DNA from: Nematopogon swammerdamellus
Lineage: Eukaryota > Arthropoda > Insecta > Lepidoptera > Adelidae
Length of the DNA stretch: 64,000 nt
NCBI GenBank assembly: GCA_946902875.1
Contig: OX336340.1
Location: forward strand, 10,617,566-10,681,565
Direction: 5' to 3'
The first letter of the stretch is position 1, and the number at the start of each line of letters is the position of its first letter. Both the position numbers and the translations under genes were made by a program. Below, piece after piece: positions 12,901 through 20,964 of the stretch. A model generated the notes under the pieces. That model saw only the letters and a program-made list of their open reading frames with translations. It was not told the origin of the DNA and did no database searches.

Positions 12901-15900
12901 CACTTGGATCTCCAGCTTTTTGAGTGGTCGGTCGATCTTTGTCACCCTAGATGGTGCCTGCTCGGCCGATTACTCAATCAATGCTGGTGTTCCACAAGGA
13001 TCCGTGCTGTCGCCTACGCTATTTTTATTGTTCATCAACGACATGCTCTCGCTCGGCGAAATACACTGTTACGCGGACGACAGCACGGTGCACGAAGGGT
13101 TCATCAAGGACTGGAAGGGTAGAGAGGCCTTAGCAGCAAACGCGAGACGCGAAACTGCTGCTCGGGTTGACCAGGTTCTCGAAAAAGTATCCTCTTGGGG
13201 GAAGAAGAACTTGGTCAACTTCAACGCAACCAAGACGCAAGCTTGTGCCTTCTCTACTAAGGCTGATCTGTTTCCTCTCCAAGCCACTTTTCAGGGCAGC
13301 CAAGTCCCCAACGATGGTAGTCTGGGCGTCCTGGGTATGGAGGTGTCCAGGGACGTTGGGTTTCGATCGTTCATAGAGTCCAAGGCGAAACTAGCGTCTC
13401 GAAAATTAGGGAACCTTTACCGATGTCGGCGATTTTTTACGCCGGTCCAACTGCTTACACTCTACAAAGCACAAGTAAGACCGGTGATGGAATATTATCA
13501 TCTTTGGGAGGGTTCCCCCGAGTACCTTCTTTCAGCCTTGGATTCTATTCAGCGACGAGCCATTCGCCTCATTGGTGACTCCGTACTCACAAAGGACCTT
13601 CAACGTCTAAAGCACAGACGTATCGTTGGGTCATTGAGCCTGTTTTATCGGTACTACTATGGCCGCTGCTCTGACGAACTTGCTTCCCTTATCCCTCCTC
13701 CTCCTGTTCACCTTCGCCAAACCCGCCATACTCTCGCGGAACACCAGTTTGTAGTCGACAGAAGAGTTCTTCGAACTGCACGATTCTCTAAATCGTTCTT
13801 GTGCCGCACTGCAAAGGTGTGGAACAGGCTCCCAGGGAATATCTTCCCCCACTCCTACAATCCACGAATCTTCAAATCGCGGGTTAATAGCCTTTACCCA
13901 GAAACATTAGTCAACCTCCAAGCCGGACTGGCACCTCCTCGGGGGTGAAATTGGCTGCGCCTGAGGTTGCGACCTCGGACAGAGCCACCCAGTCAATAGC
14001 AATAAAAAAAATAAAAAAATAAAACTATCAAAAGGGGCATTTTCAAATGTTCCTAGATGGTTTAGGCTATAAATTATAACGCTACGCCATCGGCGGCCTG
14101 AGATGTGAGTAAAATATGCCTTTATTAGCTGCAAATATTTAACACACATGTCAAACTTGTCTTTTTAGCATTTGAGGACACCACGGGAATAACGATGAAG
14201 GTCATGTTTTTGTCAAACTGAGATAAACGGCTTTAAAGGTTTAGATGTATGATTTCATTGAGTTCATCCTAATGAAGTGTATATTATTCAACTTCACTAG
14301 ATGTGAATTTTAACTGGCTTTTATAATATGTACTAAAATTTTAAATATTTTTTTCGAAACAAGCCAAAATTTTAGATAAACCTAAAGTCCTAAATTTTGT
14401 AGGGAAAAAAGATGAAAGTCTAAAACGCAGTAACATTGTATTATGTATTTTAAATTTAATTAAAAGTTTTCACACATTTATAGCAGAATAATAAGGAAAG
14501 GTAAGTAATAAGTAAGGTAATTAAACTATTTGTTTTAAATTAAATGTTATTTAATTTATATTAATGCTAGATAAAATATTATATTTTTAATTTCTATATT
14601 AAATTTATTTATTTTAAAGTTTCTTTAAACTTTAAAATTTATTTTTAATTTATTTTATATATAAATTTTAGTATGAAAATTAAATATATTTTAAAAATAA
14701 TTTATATAATAAGTAATAATAAGGTCTTACCCCGCTGAGCATGGGAAAAGAGAACTGGCGGATGCCGGTTGTACTAAGCACCGAGGACCGCATGGAAGTA
14801 TGGAAAGGCAAGGAGCTGCACGGTAGGTAATTCCGGTCTCTCACGGGACCGGATGTAGACCAACTTGCTTCCGTGCACTGGCTACGCTTCGGGGACCTCT
14901 TCGGGGAAACCGAAGGGTTTGTCTTTGCAATACAAGATGAGGTTGTCAAGACGAACAACTATAGGAGACACATAATGAAGGACGGGACCATTGACATCTG
15001 CCGCGCCTGCCACCAACCTGGCGAGTCCCTCAGACATGTGATTTCCGGTTGTTCGCAGCTTGCCAACACCGAGTATTTGCATAGACACAACCTAGTAGCC
15101 AGGATTATCCACCAGCAACTTGCCTTAAAGTTCAACCTTGTGGGTACCGAAGTGCCTTACTATAAGTACAATCCGCCGCCAGTTCTCGAGAACGGTCATG
15201 TCACACTCTACTGGGACCGGTCCATTATTACAGATAGGACTATTCTCGCGAATAGACCTGATATTGTGATAGTGGACCGGGAGGCGAGGCGCGCAACGCT
15301 CGTCGATATCGCCGTGCCGCACGATAGTAACCTCGTCAGTAAGGAAGCAGAGAAGATGCTGAAGTATCTAGATCTGCAGCACGAGGTTACCAAAATGTGG
15401 CCCGTCGACTCGACGATCGTTGTGCCCATAGTCGTTTCGGCGCATGGGCTGATAGCGAAGAGCCTCGACGACCACCTTGAGAGGCTCTCGCTGAGTGGTT
15501 GGGTCAAGGGCCAGATCCAGAAGGCAGCCCTGCTCGACACTGCACGCATCGTCCGGAGGTTCCTCTCTTTGGGACCCGATCATCGGTAGCTTGGGCTCGC
15601 CCCGCCGCCGGTGGTGGAAACTCCATTTTTTTAAGGTTAATTTTGTATATGTTTTTTATGTTAGGTTTTGAATATGTACAAAATTAGTTTTAAGAATATG
15701 TGTTAATAAAGGAATAATAATAATTTATATAATAAATAAATAATAAGTAAGGTAATTAAACTAGTTTTATATTAAATGTTATTTAATTTATATTAATGTT
15801 AGATAAAATATTATATTTTAACCCTTCACCTGCCGGAAACCCCAATCGGTGTTAATACATCGATCACCGGTCACGTCCCGCAAACCCCGATCGGGGTTCG

Positions 15901-18900
15901 GCGCGGCGCGGCGGCGCGCGGCTCACTATTTAATTCATCACTAATTCTACCAATTTTTCTTAGTAGAACTGAATACTGGTATACATTCTTGGTTGAATTT
16001 ACTAGTAACTATTCTCAAACATGACTGGGCAACACAATCACCTTCACACAGAAAATATTTTTTGAAAATGTCAAAAAAAAAAGGGCTCCCATGACAACTG
16101 ACATTTCCACAGACACTGGAATACACAGATCTTGTACCGTATTTCGGGTACCCGTATTCTAGAGTACGTTTCAATAGCTATATTTTGATGGGCGACTTGT
16201 GGGAGGAAATTATAGTTTTGGTCAGAAAAAATCGGAAAAAAATTTCGAGTGTGTTTTGTTTTGCCTCCAGTTAAAAAAATCGGTCTGTGCTTCTAAATAA
16301 GTGAATCCTGAAGTGTTTGGTATGACTGAACGCGCAATTTCAGTACAAAGAAGACTGAATACAGATCAGTGATAAATCGATCGATTGAGGCGGGATATTC
16401 GAATTTGTGCGGGAGCGCGCGCGCCAAAATTTTGCGTTTTTGCATGCAGCGAAAAGGGCTGGGAGTCAACTGCAGGTAAGCATATTAATATGGCTTTAAA
16501 TGTTTTCTATATTAAATGTATTAATTTTAAAGTTTTTTTAAACTTTAAAATTTATTTTTAATGTAGGTATTTTATATATAAATTTTAGTATGAAAATTAA
16601 ATAATATATTTTAAAAATAATTTAAAACGTAATAAGTAAGGTAAGTAAACTAGTCGTCATCACCATCGTCATCCACATTGCGGTTGAAAGGAAGATTGTC
16701 ATAAAACTTCACCGCAGCTTCGTTCTTCAAAAATGTTTCCTTTTAAAGTCCTTTTTAACACATTCAGCGCCACGTGTATATATCATTATACACCCTAGTG
16801 CAACTCTCACAGGCCAGTGTATATCTGGTTATACACCGTGAGTAGTCAACTTCAGAGGCCAATGTATCAGTGAATATACACCGCGTCGAACATTTTGTAT
16901 GAAGACTTTATAGCCCTGGCCCTCACAAATCGTTCTGTGTATCTGGGGTATAAAAATGTGATATAGTTTAGGAATTATGGGATTTTTTATTTTTTGGTAT
17001 CTTTAACAACCTTTTTCGCTTATGTATTATTATTTTAATGAGTTTATGCATTACAAAAAAGTCTTACTTAGTATTTATTTGTCACAATTACTTATTTATT
17101 TGTACTTTACTATTACTTATTTATTTGTTCTTTCAATCAGATACTACTCATCAACCAGACTTTTTATTTCAATAATCATCAGCCTTTTTATTTATTTATT
17201 CTTATTCTAATAATCAACCTTATATTTCTATTTACTGTGGACTTCGTTGAAGCAGGGTCGGCAGCAAAAAAAAATTGCATATGGAGCAAATGGTCGTCAC
17301 TTGAGCAGCAGTCTTTCTTTGGCCAGGTTGAGCGTTGCCCTTTTTGCCACACTTTGTGTAGCAGTGTTAAATGTAAGGAAAAAAGGTGGGAAAACCCATA
17401 AATGTAGGAGAAGTAGTATGTATCGTATAATATACACTTGGCCCCTGAGACTGACTTTTGTAAAAGTCAGTCTCAGGGGTCAGTGTATATTATATGATAC
17501 ACCTAAAAAAAAACGGGTAAAAAGAAAAGTAAAAAAAAAAATCAAGTTCACATAGTATTTTAAAACCAAAAGATGTCATTTATGCAATAAAAAAAATTGC
17601 GATTCCCACAACATTCTCCTCAGAGGTGCCTTGGCGCTGAACGTGTTAACAGCAGCGTTGCCATATGGCCCAATTTTAATTATTAAGTAGTAGAATTTAC
17701 ACAATTTCTATGAAAAAAAATTGAAAACCAGAAAATTACGTAGTCCAAACCAAAAAAATTTGCCCAAACACTCAATTTCATGACTTTTTTGAGGATATTT
17801 TTTCTCAGAGGTAGCCCAATCAGCGATAATTCGCCCAATCTGGCAACCAAAAATGACAGAGAGGCAGTATTCTATAAGGTTGCCATAAAAAAATCGATTT
17901 TTACAGAAAAATATAAAAACTGTCATCTTTTTTCCCTACAATCTTTTCGACCTTCATCATTTTTCCCTAAACCGGCATTATTAAAATCTGCGATATCACT
18001 GGATTCTTTCGCGTTCTTCCCCACCTTGTTTTGCCATAAAATTATATGGGCCAAAACCTACACTTCCTCATACTCAGTTTAAAAAAAGAAAAAAACGACC
18101 TTCATCGTTATTCCCGTGGTGTCCTCATTTGTTTTCGAGATATATAAGGGGTTTCGTTATTCATGTCGTTTCTTTCAGGGGGTTGTTCTGTATCCTAAAC
18201 TGAGTAACTTTTGTTCTATAGTTTTGGAAATTTGAAAATAAAAAATTCACTTTCCCCATACATTTGGAGGTTAGGTCTGCCCTTAAATGTATGGAGAAAG
18301 TGATTTTTTTTTCCAATTTCCAAAAGCTGTAGAACAAAAGTTACTCAGTTTAGGATACAGAACAACCCCCTGAAAGAAACGACATGAATAACGAAACACC
18401 TTGTATAACAAAACATATCTATATTCTCTACACAATCAAAACATGCCACTAGTTACCTAAACAGCTGATTATTTGAAGTCATTGACTCTCCTGGCCGTGC
18501 CGCATCCGCACCGCAAGTTGGAGCGTCTAGCGCACGGCCCCGCGCACTGGAGGCTCCCGAAAAATATATGCAGCTAATAAAGAGGCACCTTGAGTGTAAA
18601 ATACAAACCGTTCTCTACAATGTCGTCGAGTAGTGGTTTAGTAAGCTTGCTCGTTCTCTTCTTTGTTGGGGTTGCCGGTGAACTGACCTCTTCATTTTGC
18701 TCCACCGACAGTCTTCTACGTAACCGCGTCACTGCAATAATACATTTACTGAAGATACCCAGTGACAAAATATAACTGAATGAATGAATGACTGGTATAG
18801 GTATAATACGACTTTTCTAGAGCCGGGTTAACAAAATATTAGAAAATTATTGATATAATTGCATTATTCATAAAGGAAAAGGTTGTTGAATTGTATCATG

Positions 18901-20545
18901 TCACATCAAATGTTCGCACATTTTGTTCAAATTTTCTTTAGAACAAGAGAAAACTCGCATGAATTCGACAGATGATTAAAAAACCTTGCTATTGATCTTC
19001 TACACGCCTTGAGAAACTGGATTGTGTTCATACGAAAAAAAAGTATGATATTTTGACACAAGGTTTCGTGATTTTCTTTATTTATGTGTGGCTTGGATTT
19101 AAGTCCCACTGTCAATCGGAGCGTTCTTTTCAAGAGCACGTTCTTGCAGCTTCGCATCAATATATAATGAGTGGGGGAATGAGGAAGAACACAAGGTTGA
19201 GATAATCTTTTGAAACTTAAATAATATATCTAGGCAAGTCGAAATCCCAAGGATAACATAATTTTTTATTTCATTTTATTACCTATAATTTTTTTTTATG
19301 CAAACTGACACGGTTGGCTACGTCACCTACAACATCCGTGATGTCAGCCCATAACACCGGGTGAACTAGGTGCGATGTCAGTGCTTCCGTTCATTTCATG
19401 TCGGCTACACTGAACTGGACGGAAAACACGAACTATTTACATAGCCGTTTCGACCGACGTTTCGCTCAGTGCGGTCGTCAGTGCAGTCCCCATTCCACCT
19501 CCGCACTACGCATACTGGGCAGGGGATATACCCCTATACAATCGACCTACCGAGGATGCGTAACCAACCGGTTCGGTAGGTTTTTTATTCACAGAAACGG
19601 GAAAATGTGAAACGCACACAAACGCTGCTCATTTATTTCCTCCCAAGTACAGCCTGGGGTTTTAAAAAGGGGCGTGAAAAGGCTCCTGTCAGGCCGGCAT
19701 GGCATTCGCAATCCCCGTGTATCACAGAATGTCCATGGGCATCGTAAGTCATCAGATTCTAAATCTGAATCTGAATTTCAGATATTTATTTCGCCATTAG
19801 AAGAACACACAACAATAACAATATTTCATTGAGACATATGCATATTCAGTATGGTTCGTCATCAATTTTTTTTTTGTCATGTCCCGTTCAGCAGTGCAAT
19901 CATAAGGAAGAACCGGGCAAGAAACCTTACAGAGTTTTTTTTAAATATAACTTACATCTAAGTTTTCATCATGTTAAATATAACATACTATAACTAAGCA
20001 TAATCTACTTGTAAGTGAAACGAGGCCACATGTCGCGCTTTCTATAAAAGTACCCCTAAAAAGTACATACCTACTTTGGGGGAATTGTCAATTTTAGGTT
20101 AGAAAAACTCGTAAACATGTCGTGCGTCTTAATTCAAACGTCCGTGCTTTTGAACAAGTGATTTCTCATTAAATGTTTCGCATCTTTTGTAGGTAATTTC
20201 ATTGGCTTCATGTGCTAATTGAGTTTATTGATTAGAATGAATTAATTTACAAATATGCTCAAGGCCGCAGCGCGGCGAGAACACCTGGAACTCAAGGGAG
20301 GTCAGCATGGTATGATGGCCTCTGCGATTAATTTTATGCGCGGGTGTAGCTCTATACTATTGTTTTCCATATCTAAATATATACTCTTGGGCTCTAGCTA
20401 AAGGTTTCATTGTGTAGTTTTAGGGCAGAAAAATTCGACGCCGACGCCATTTAATAACTAACGGCCGCGGAAAACTAAAATTCCTACCTATATGTAGTAA
20501 TAAGCGATAATGTTACTCACTGCGGATTCCCACGTCCTCGGCCAT
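951..20545 (-). CDS. Acidic, Ser-rich probable nucleolar protein (slender lobes / DNTTIP2-like), 5 exons, 3' end probably outside window
   Basis: Exons in transcript order: 20545-20521, 18731-18609, 11020-10826, 9169-9080, 4306-956. All four junctions have GT-AG borders and are phase 1, giving 1261 codons with no stop. The protein starts MAEDVGIRMTRLRRRLSVEQ. It then has short basic blocks (TPTKKRTSKL, RITRRS, RATRRSSLAG, TPTRRSRR) and a long low-complexity body rich in Ser, Asp, Glu, Asn and Lys, with dense acidic runs near DDYESGDSQDEEER and SDDDIETDNSDYEKD. I see no signal peptide or membrane segment. This composition is typical of disordered nuclear proteins. Assignment to the slender lobes/DNTTIP2 type (rRNA-processing family whose conserved Fcf2 domain is C-terminal) rests on overall style only, because that domain is not in the visible part. 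The last exon ends ACTG/GTTAGT, a good donor; if unspliced, translation stops at TAG (953-951) after 1262 residues. The gene structure is well supported, the identity moderately. Confidence 0.8.
956..4306 (-). CDS. Large exon 5 of the acidic nuclear protein (~1117 codons)
   Basis: A single 3351-nt open exon entered at GCTTTCAG/CAGACCTT (a tandem CAGCAG acceptor) and continuous to 956. Its start encodes ADLKIVVKRNKKGN. The middle holds the acidic core with runs of S, D and E around 2280-2560 (plus-strand positions) followed by a Lys-rich stretch KSKNKYNKRKMKEQKQ. Near the C-terminus a motif of the form D-S-L-L-D-K-L-N-L-T-G-S-G-K/R-V-K-K occurs three times (about 1631-1680, 1421-1468, 1203-1253). 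The exon ends GGCCACACTG/GTTAGT: either a splice donor (phase 1, like all others of this gene) or the terminal codons with TAG at 953-951. Confidence 0.85.
4357..4700. other. AT-rich intron sequence upstream of exon 5
   Basis: Intron of the nuclear-protein gene. Very AT-rich with no recognisable element. Confidence 0.5.
5120..5660. mobile_element. Insertion inside the RNase H non-LTR relic: RTE tail plus poly-C repeat
   Basis: The RT frame breaks at about 5115 and resumes at about 5668. In between lie a plus-strand RTE 3' end (5284-5340, reading MREANVQQWTVT) and a lepidopteran-type repeat with two runs of C (5574-5591 and 5620-5638) around TACGTCACGTTACC. Confidence 0.6.
6125..6815. mobile_element. 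Unclassified insertion inside the non-LTR relic
   Basis: About 690 bp separate the thumb-like and RNase H parts of the relic. The segment has no coding signal. Imperfect inverted blocks around CACGATCGTGCG (6231-6242) and GCACGATCATGTG (6710-6722) suggest a DNA-element origin. Confidence 0.4.
7616..8221. mobile_element. CAGCAG/CTGCTG-rich insertion splitting the RNase H relic
   Basis: The retrotransposon frame stops at about 7615 (SWIRTSRGEYI) and resumes at about 8222. The insert contains AACAGCAG and CTGCTGTTT blocks at both ends and a 68-bp tandem repeat inside, consistent with a non-autonomous element. Confidence 0.5.
7875..8056. repeat. 68-bp tandem repeat, about 2.7 copies
   Basis: Units begin AACAGCAGACTGGCACGTTG at 7875, 7943 and 8011. 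Each contains AACAGCAG and CTGCTGTTT, which can pair to a stem. The third copy fades after about 45 bp. Confidence 0.8.
8440..8800 (+). repeat. Dispersed lepidopteran repeat opening TTTTGCCCGCGGCTTCG
   Basis: Starts TAGCTTTTGCCCGCGGCTTC and ends in a (CATA)n run at 8761-8783, the usual layout of this repeat. An RTE 3' tail with the TCGGTCCACTGCTGGACATA block (8535-8605, minus orientation) sits inside. A second copy is at 58915-59275. Confidence 0.6.
8866..8985 (+). repeat. 3' UTR fragment of an RLE-type non-LTR retrotransposon
   Basis: CCGATATGTTCGGTGAAGCC together with CCTACTGCCAATGGGCCC matches the 3' untranslated part of the minus-strand element at 23640-24100. Only the tail is left here. 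Confidence 0.55.
9080..9169 (-). CDS. Exon 4 of the acidic nuclear protein
   Basis: Acceptor AATTACAG/GAAGTGAT and donor TTTGCAG/GTAAGATAG bound 90 nt encoding SDTETAAANTPTRRSRR and VSQEFNKSPEFA. Consensus donor GTAAGA. Phase 1 at both ends. It lies in a repeat-rich intron region between a retrotransposon tail (8866-8985) and a dispersed repeat (9400-9715). Confidence 0.78.
9400..9715. repeat. Dispersed repeat, copy 1 (pairs with 49590-49915)
   Basis: The order of blocks GGGAAACACACTCGCCGG, TATAAAACAAACTAAGAGAA and TCACTAACAAGATGGAT is shared with 49573-49900 (GGGAACACACTCACCGG, TATAAAACAGGCTAAGAGAA, TCACCAATTAGACGGAT). Probably retrotransposon-derived. No intact frame. Confidence 0.55.
9808..9960 (-). 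repeat. RTE-type retrotransposon 3' tail with (CAT)n
   Basis: A (TCA)n run at 9811-9830 followed by TATCGGTCCACTGCTGGACA is the 3' end of an RTE element in minus orientation, the conserved 'VQQW' coding end plus its microsatellite tail. Confidence 0.6.
10085..10290 (+). repeat. Dispersed repeat with GACA-type microsatellite
   Basis: ATTACGGTTCAAGAGATACA, CAGCCCTCGGACAGACAGA, a (GACA)n run (10190-10236), and GGCGTAGGCTTAGTAATAGG recur in the same order at 45085-45320, where the run has grown much longer. Confidence 0.65.
10445..10690 (+). repeat. Repeat family R, copy 1
   Basis: Shares CTCAAATATTTCGTAAA, TTTAGAAGCACAGACGGAT and TTTTTTGAACTCCAGGAAAA with 11965-12140, and the TTTAGAAGCACAGACCGAT block inverted at 16190-16310. 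Non-coding and unclassified. Confidence 0.6.
10826..11020 (-). CDS. Exon 3 of the acidic nuclear protein
   Basis: Acceptor TGTTTACAG/CTGCTGTG and donor CTTGCAG/GTTTTATA bound 195 nt encoding AAVGSPKRITRRSIALEST, then VSTPGMRATRVKSNSSLL and DFDSPRAKRATRRSSLAG. It carries repeated SP-K/R and TRRS basic motifs like those in exons 2 and 4. Phase 1 at both ends. Confidence 0.78.
11100..11880. other. Intron sequence without recognised features
   Basis: Intron between exons 2 and 3 of the nuclear-protein gene. I see no coding frame or clear repeat, only a short GTTTAGTTTAGTTTAG run near 11454. Confidence 0.4.
11965..12175 (+). repeat. Repeat family R, copy 2
   Basis: Same blocks as 10445-10690 (CTCAAATATTTCGTAAA, GATTTAGAAGCACAAACAGA, TTTGAACTCCGGGAAAAAG). 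Followed by the non-LTR fragment at 12550. Confidence 0.6.
12550..14020 (+). pseudogene. Jockey/CR1-type non-LTR retrotransposon, RT and C-terminal part
   Basis: A plus-strand ORF2 relic. Upstream RT motif SNYRPIAITSLLSKVMERIV (about 12600-12660) is separated by a frameshift from ALDISKAFDRVWHRGLLSKL (from 12812), which continues in one frame to 13948. That frame contains the catalytic YADD box (IHCYADDSTVHEGF), NAGVPQGSVLSPTLFLLFIN, and the C-terminal [20 protein letters not shown] and YNPRIFKSRVNSLYPE. The 3' end has AATAAAAAAAATAAAAAAAT at about 14001-14020. The endonuclease half is absent (5' truncation), as is usual for such insertions. The 342-codon open part suggests moderate age. Confidence 0.85.
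14510..14712. repeat. AT-rich unit of the TIR element, copy 1
   Basis: The stretch from AAGTAAGGTAATTAAACTA to AATTTATATAATAA reappears, split, at 15745-15828 and 16498-16655. So the element held a tandem pair of this about 200-bp unit before being interrupted. Confidence 0.7.
14713..15720 (+). mobile_element. RLE-type (R4/Dong-like) non-LTR retrotransposon, 5'-truncated, with target-site duplication
   Basis: The insertion is flanked by the direct repeat TAATTTATATAATAA (14698-14712 and 15721-15735), a 15-bp target-site duplication within the AT-rich unit. It carries the C-terminal coding region of an element with a restriction-enzyme-like endonuclease (see 14873-15589). It ends in an A/T-rich tail with AATAAA-type hexamers (TTAATAAAGGAATAATAA). 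The good coding frame and intact duplication indicate a fairly recent insertion. Confidence 0.75.
14873..15589 (+). CDS. C-terminal CCHC and restriction-enzyme-like endonuclease domain of a non-LTR retrotransposon (partial ORF)
   Basis: This 238-residue open frame is a remnant of a retrotransposon polyprotein rather than a host gene. A zinc-binding CX2C...HX4C pattern is seen in CRACHQPGESLRHVISGC. It is followed by the endonuclease core RPDIVIVDREARRATLVDIA and VPHD, with the PD..D-x-A layout of R2/R4-type endonucleases. The same frame extends upstream to about 14745 (MGKENWRMPVVLSTEDRMEV) past a single in-frame TAA at 14828, and across SLTGPDVDQLASVHWLRFGD. The methionine at 14873 is therefore not a true start. 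Confidence 0.75.
   Translation: MHWLRFGDLFGETEGFVFAIQDEVVKTNNYRRHIMKDGTIDICRACHQPGESLRHVISGCSQLANTEYLHRHNLVARIIHQQLALKFNLVGTEVPYYKYNPPPVLENGHVTLYWDRSIITDRTILANRPDIVIVDREARRATLVDIAVPHDSNLVSKEAEKMLKYLDLQHEVTKMWPVDSTIVVPIVVSAHGLIAKSLDDHLERLSLSGWVKGQIQKAALLDTARIVRRFLSLGPDHR
15745..15828. repeat. AT-rich unit, copy 2 (left part)
   Basis: Matches 14510-14600 (AAGTAAGGTAATTAAACTA, TAATTTATATTAATG). Ends at a TTAA where the 15825-16497 insertion begins. Confidence 0.65.
15825..16497. mobile_element. Insertion at a TTAA inside AT-rich unit copy 2
   Basis: The AT-rich unit breaks at ATATTTTAA/CCCTTCACCTG and resumes after GGCTTTAAATG with CTATATTAAATG, so about 670 bp were inserted at a TTAA. The insert starts CCCTTCACCTGCCGG, has a GC-rich CGGCGCGGCGCGGCGG block, and carries an inverted repeat family R fragment. 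I could not match terminal inverted repeats, so the piggyBac-like reading rests on the TTAA only. Confidence 0.5.
16190..16310 (-). repeat. Repeat family R, copy 3 (inverted)
   Basis: The minus strand reads TTTAGAAGCACAGACCGAT, then a Gly/Lys-type A-rich block, as in copies at 10445 and 11965. It lies inside the 15825-16497 insertion. Confidence 0.55.
16498..16655. repeat. AT-rich unit, copy 2 (right part)
   Basis: Matches 14600-14712: CTATATTAAAT, TAAACTTTAAAATTTATTTT, ATAAATTTTAGTATGAAAAT. Followed by GTAATAAGTAAGG, the start of a third unit. Confidence 0.65.
16755..17649. mobile_element. piggyBac-like non-autonomous element (TTAA-flanked)
   Basis: Both ends are TTAA followed by near-identical terminal inverted repeats: TTAACACATTCAGCGCCA at the left, and TTAACACGTTCAGCGCCA reading in from the right. 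TTAA target duplication is the hallmark of piggyBac. The interior has repeated GTGTATAT..TATACACC hairpin units (16770-16880) and a long palindrome at 17419-17501 but no transposase. A short frame CPFCHTLCSSVKC at about 17333 is Cys-rich but too short to assign. Confidence 0.75.
17419..17501. repeat. About 40-bp-arm palindrome inside the piggyBac-like element
   Basis: TGTATCGTATAATATACACT...CCCCTGAGACTGACTTTT pairs almost perfectly with its inverted copy after a 4-6 nt turn. It could form a strong hairpin in DNA or RNA. Confidence 0.85.
18139..18414. mobile_element. Foldback MITE with ~115-130 bp arms
   Basis: The left arm (GTTTCGTTATTCATGTCGTT, TTCTGTATCCTAAACTGAGT, CACTTTCCCCATACATTT) is repeated inverted on the right, with a loop of about 25 nt near 18268-18282. 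The ends read TATAAGGGGTTTCG and, reading in from the right, TATACAAGGTGTTTCG, a mariner-like TA setting. It lies directly next to the right TIR of the 14173-18127 element. Confidence 0.8.
18609..18731 (-). CDS. Exon 2 of the acidic nuclear protein
   Basis: Acceptor ATTATTGCAG/TGACGCGG and donor GAACG/GTTTGTAT delimit 123 nt that read through as TRLRRRLSVEQNEEVSSPA and KKRTSKLTKPLLDDIVEN. Phase 1 at both ends, so skipping it would keep the frame. The exon sits just beyond the foldback element at 18139-18414. Confidence 0.75.
18775..19285. other. Intron 1 of the nuclear-protein gene, no feature seen
   Basis: AT-rich. No recognised coding or repeat signal before the SINE at 19290. Confidence 0.4.
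19290..19480 (-). mobile_element. SINE body/tail fragment
   Basis: Inverted copy of the common SINE 3' half: poly-T, then AAACTGACACGGTTGGCTAC, AACATCCGTGATGTCAGCCC, CACTGAACTGGACGGAAAAC and CCGTTTCGACCGACGTTTCG. The head is missing. It abuts a retrotransposon tail. Confidence 0.75.
19485..19800 (+). pseudogene. Non-LTR retrotransposon 3' end (same family as 27960-28390)
   Basis: The plus strand reads pieces of TPIQSTYRGCVTNRFGRFFI and, in another frame, VKRLLSGRHGIRNPRVSQ. These correspond to HPYTLDLPRMRTNRFCRSFL and GVNRHLSAGMAFATP in the minus-strand copy at 27960-28390. Frameshifted and truncated. Confidence 0.65.
20521..20545 (-). CDS. Exon 1 (start codon) of the acidic nuclear protein
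   Basis: The ATG at 20545-20543 is followed by eight codons (MAEDVGIR) plus one base, then the donor GTGAGTAAC. Joining to exon 2 gives MAEDVGIRMTRLRRRL in frame. The sequence just upstream (rc of 20546-20600) is a short AT-rich leader. An alternative start is the ATG created across the exon 1/exon 2 junction, eight codons later. Confidence 0.65.
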
Positions 20546-20549
20546 ATTT

Positions 20550-20960
20550 TGAAAACCTATCGAAAAACCGGTACGTCGTTTTTTCAAGGAGGATAAAACA
20601 CGTGGACGGAGCGGGTAACGGATGGACACGGACGTTAGTCGTCTTCAAAGAATATAATAACGTCTTCTCTCTCAGCACAGACAAAATATTACTCTATGCT
20701 ATGACATGACACTGATCCTTCAATCACAGTTATTTTACCTCTGACACATGTCATTGTAACTTCCGCTAGGTTGGCACCACTTGCTGTCACTAGTACTACG
20801 GTCCAAAATAGGGTTACTTTACCCTTGGTAGTGGAAATTATGTGTAAGTACCTGTTGTACCTTGTAGTGATAAGTCACCTTTGCGCACTCCTGCATTTCT
20901 TGTTTCTTGTCGTGTACTGCTCTTCTTTCAGTTTGTGTGCAATAAAGCTTTCTATTCTAT
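20550..20960. other. 5' flank of the nuclear-protein gene and a retroposon-like tail
   Basis: Upstream of the start codon at 20545. No TATA box is obvious. Near 20935-20965 GTGCAATAAAGCTTTCTATTCTATTC looks like the 3' end of a retroposon (plus). Confidence 0.35.
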
Positions 20961-20964
20961 TCTA

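Larger units (their letters stand above)
14173..18127. mobile_element. Inverted-repeat-bounded element (~3.96 kb) carrying nested insertions
   Basis: A 31-nt sequence beginning TGAGGACACCACGGGAATAA at 14173-14203 recurs as a perfect inverted copy at 18097-18127. A second inverted block (TTGTAGGGAAAAAAGATGA near 14396; TCATCTTTTTTCCCTACAA near 17924) lies inside each end. No transposase is seen. Most of the interior is accounted for by AT-rich duplicated units and by the insertions listed separately. Confidence 0.75.
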
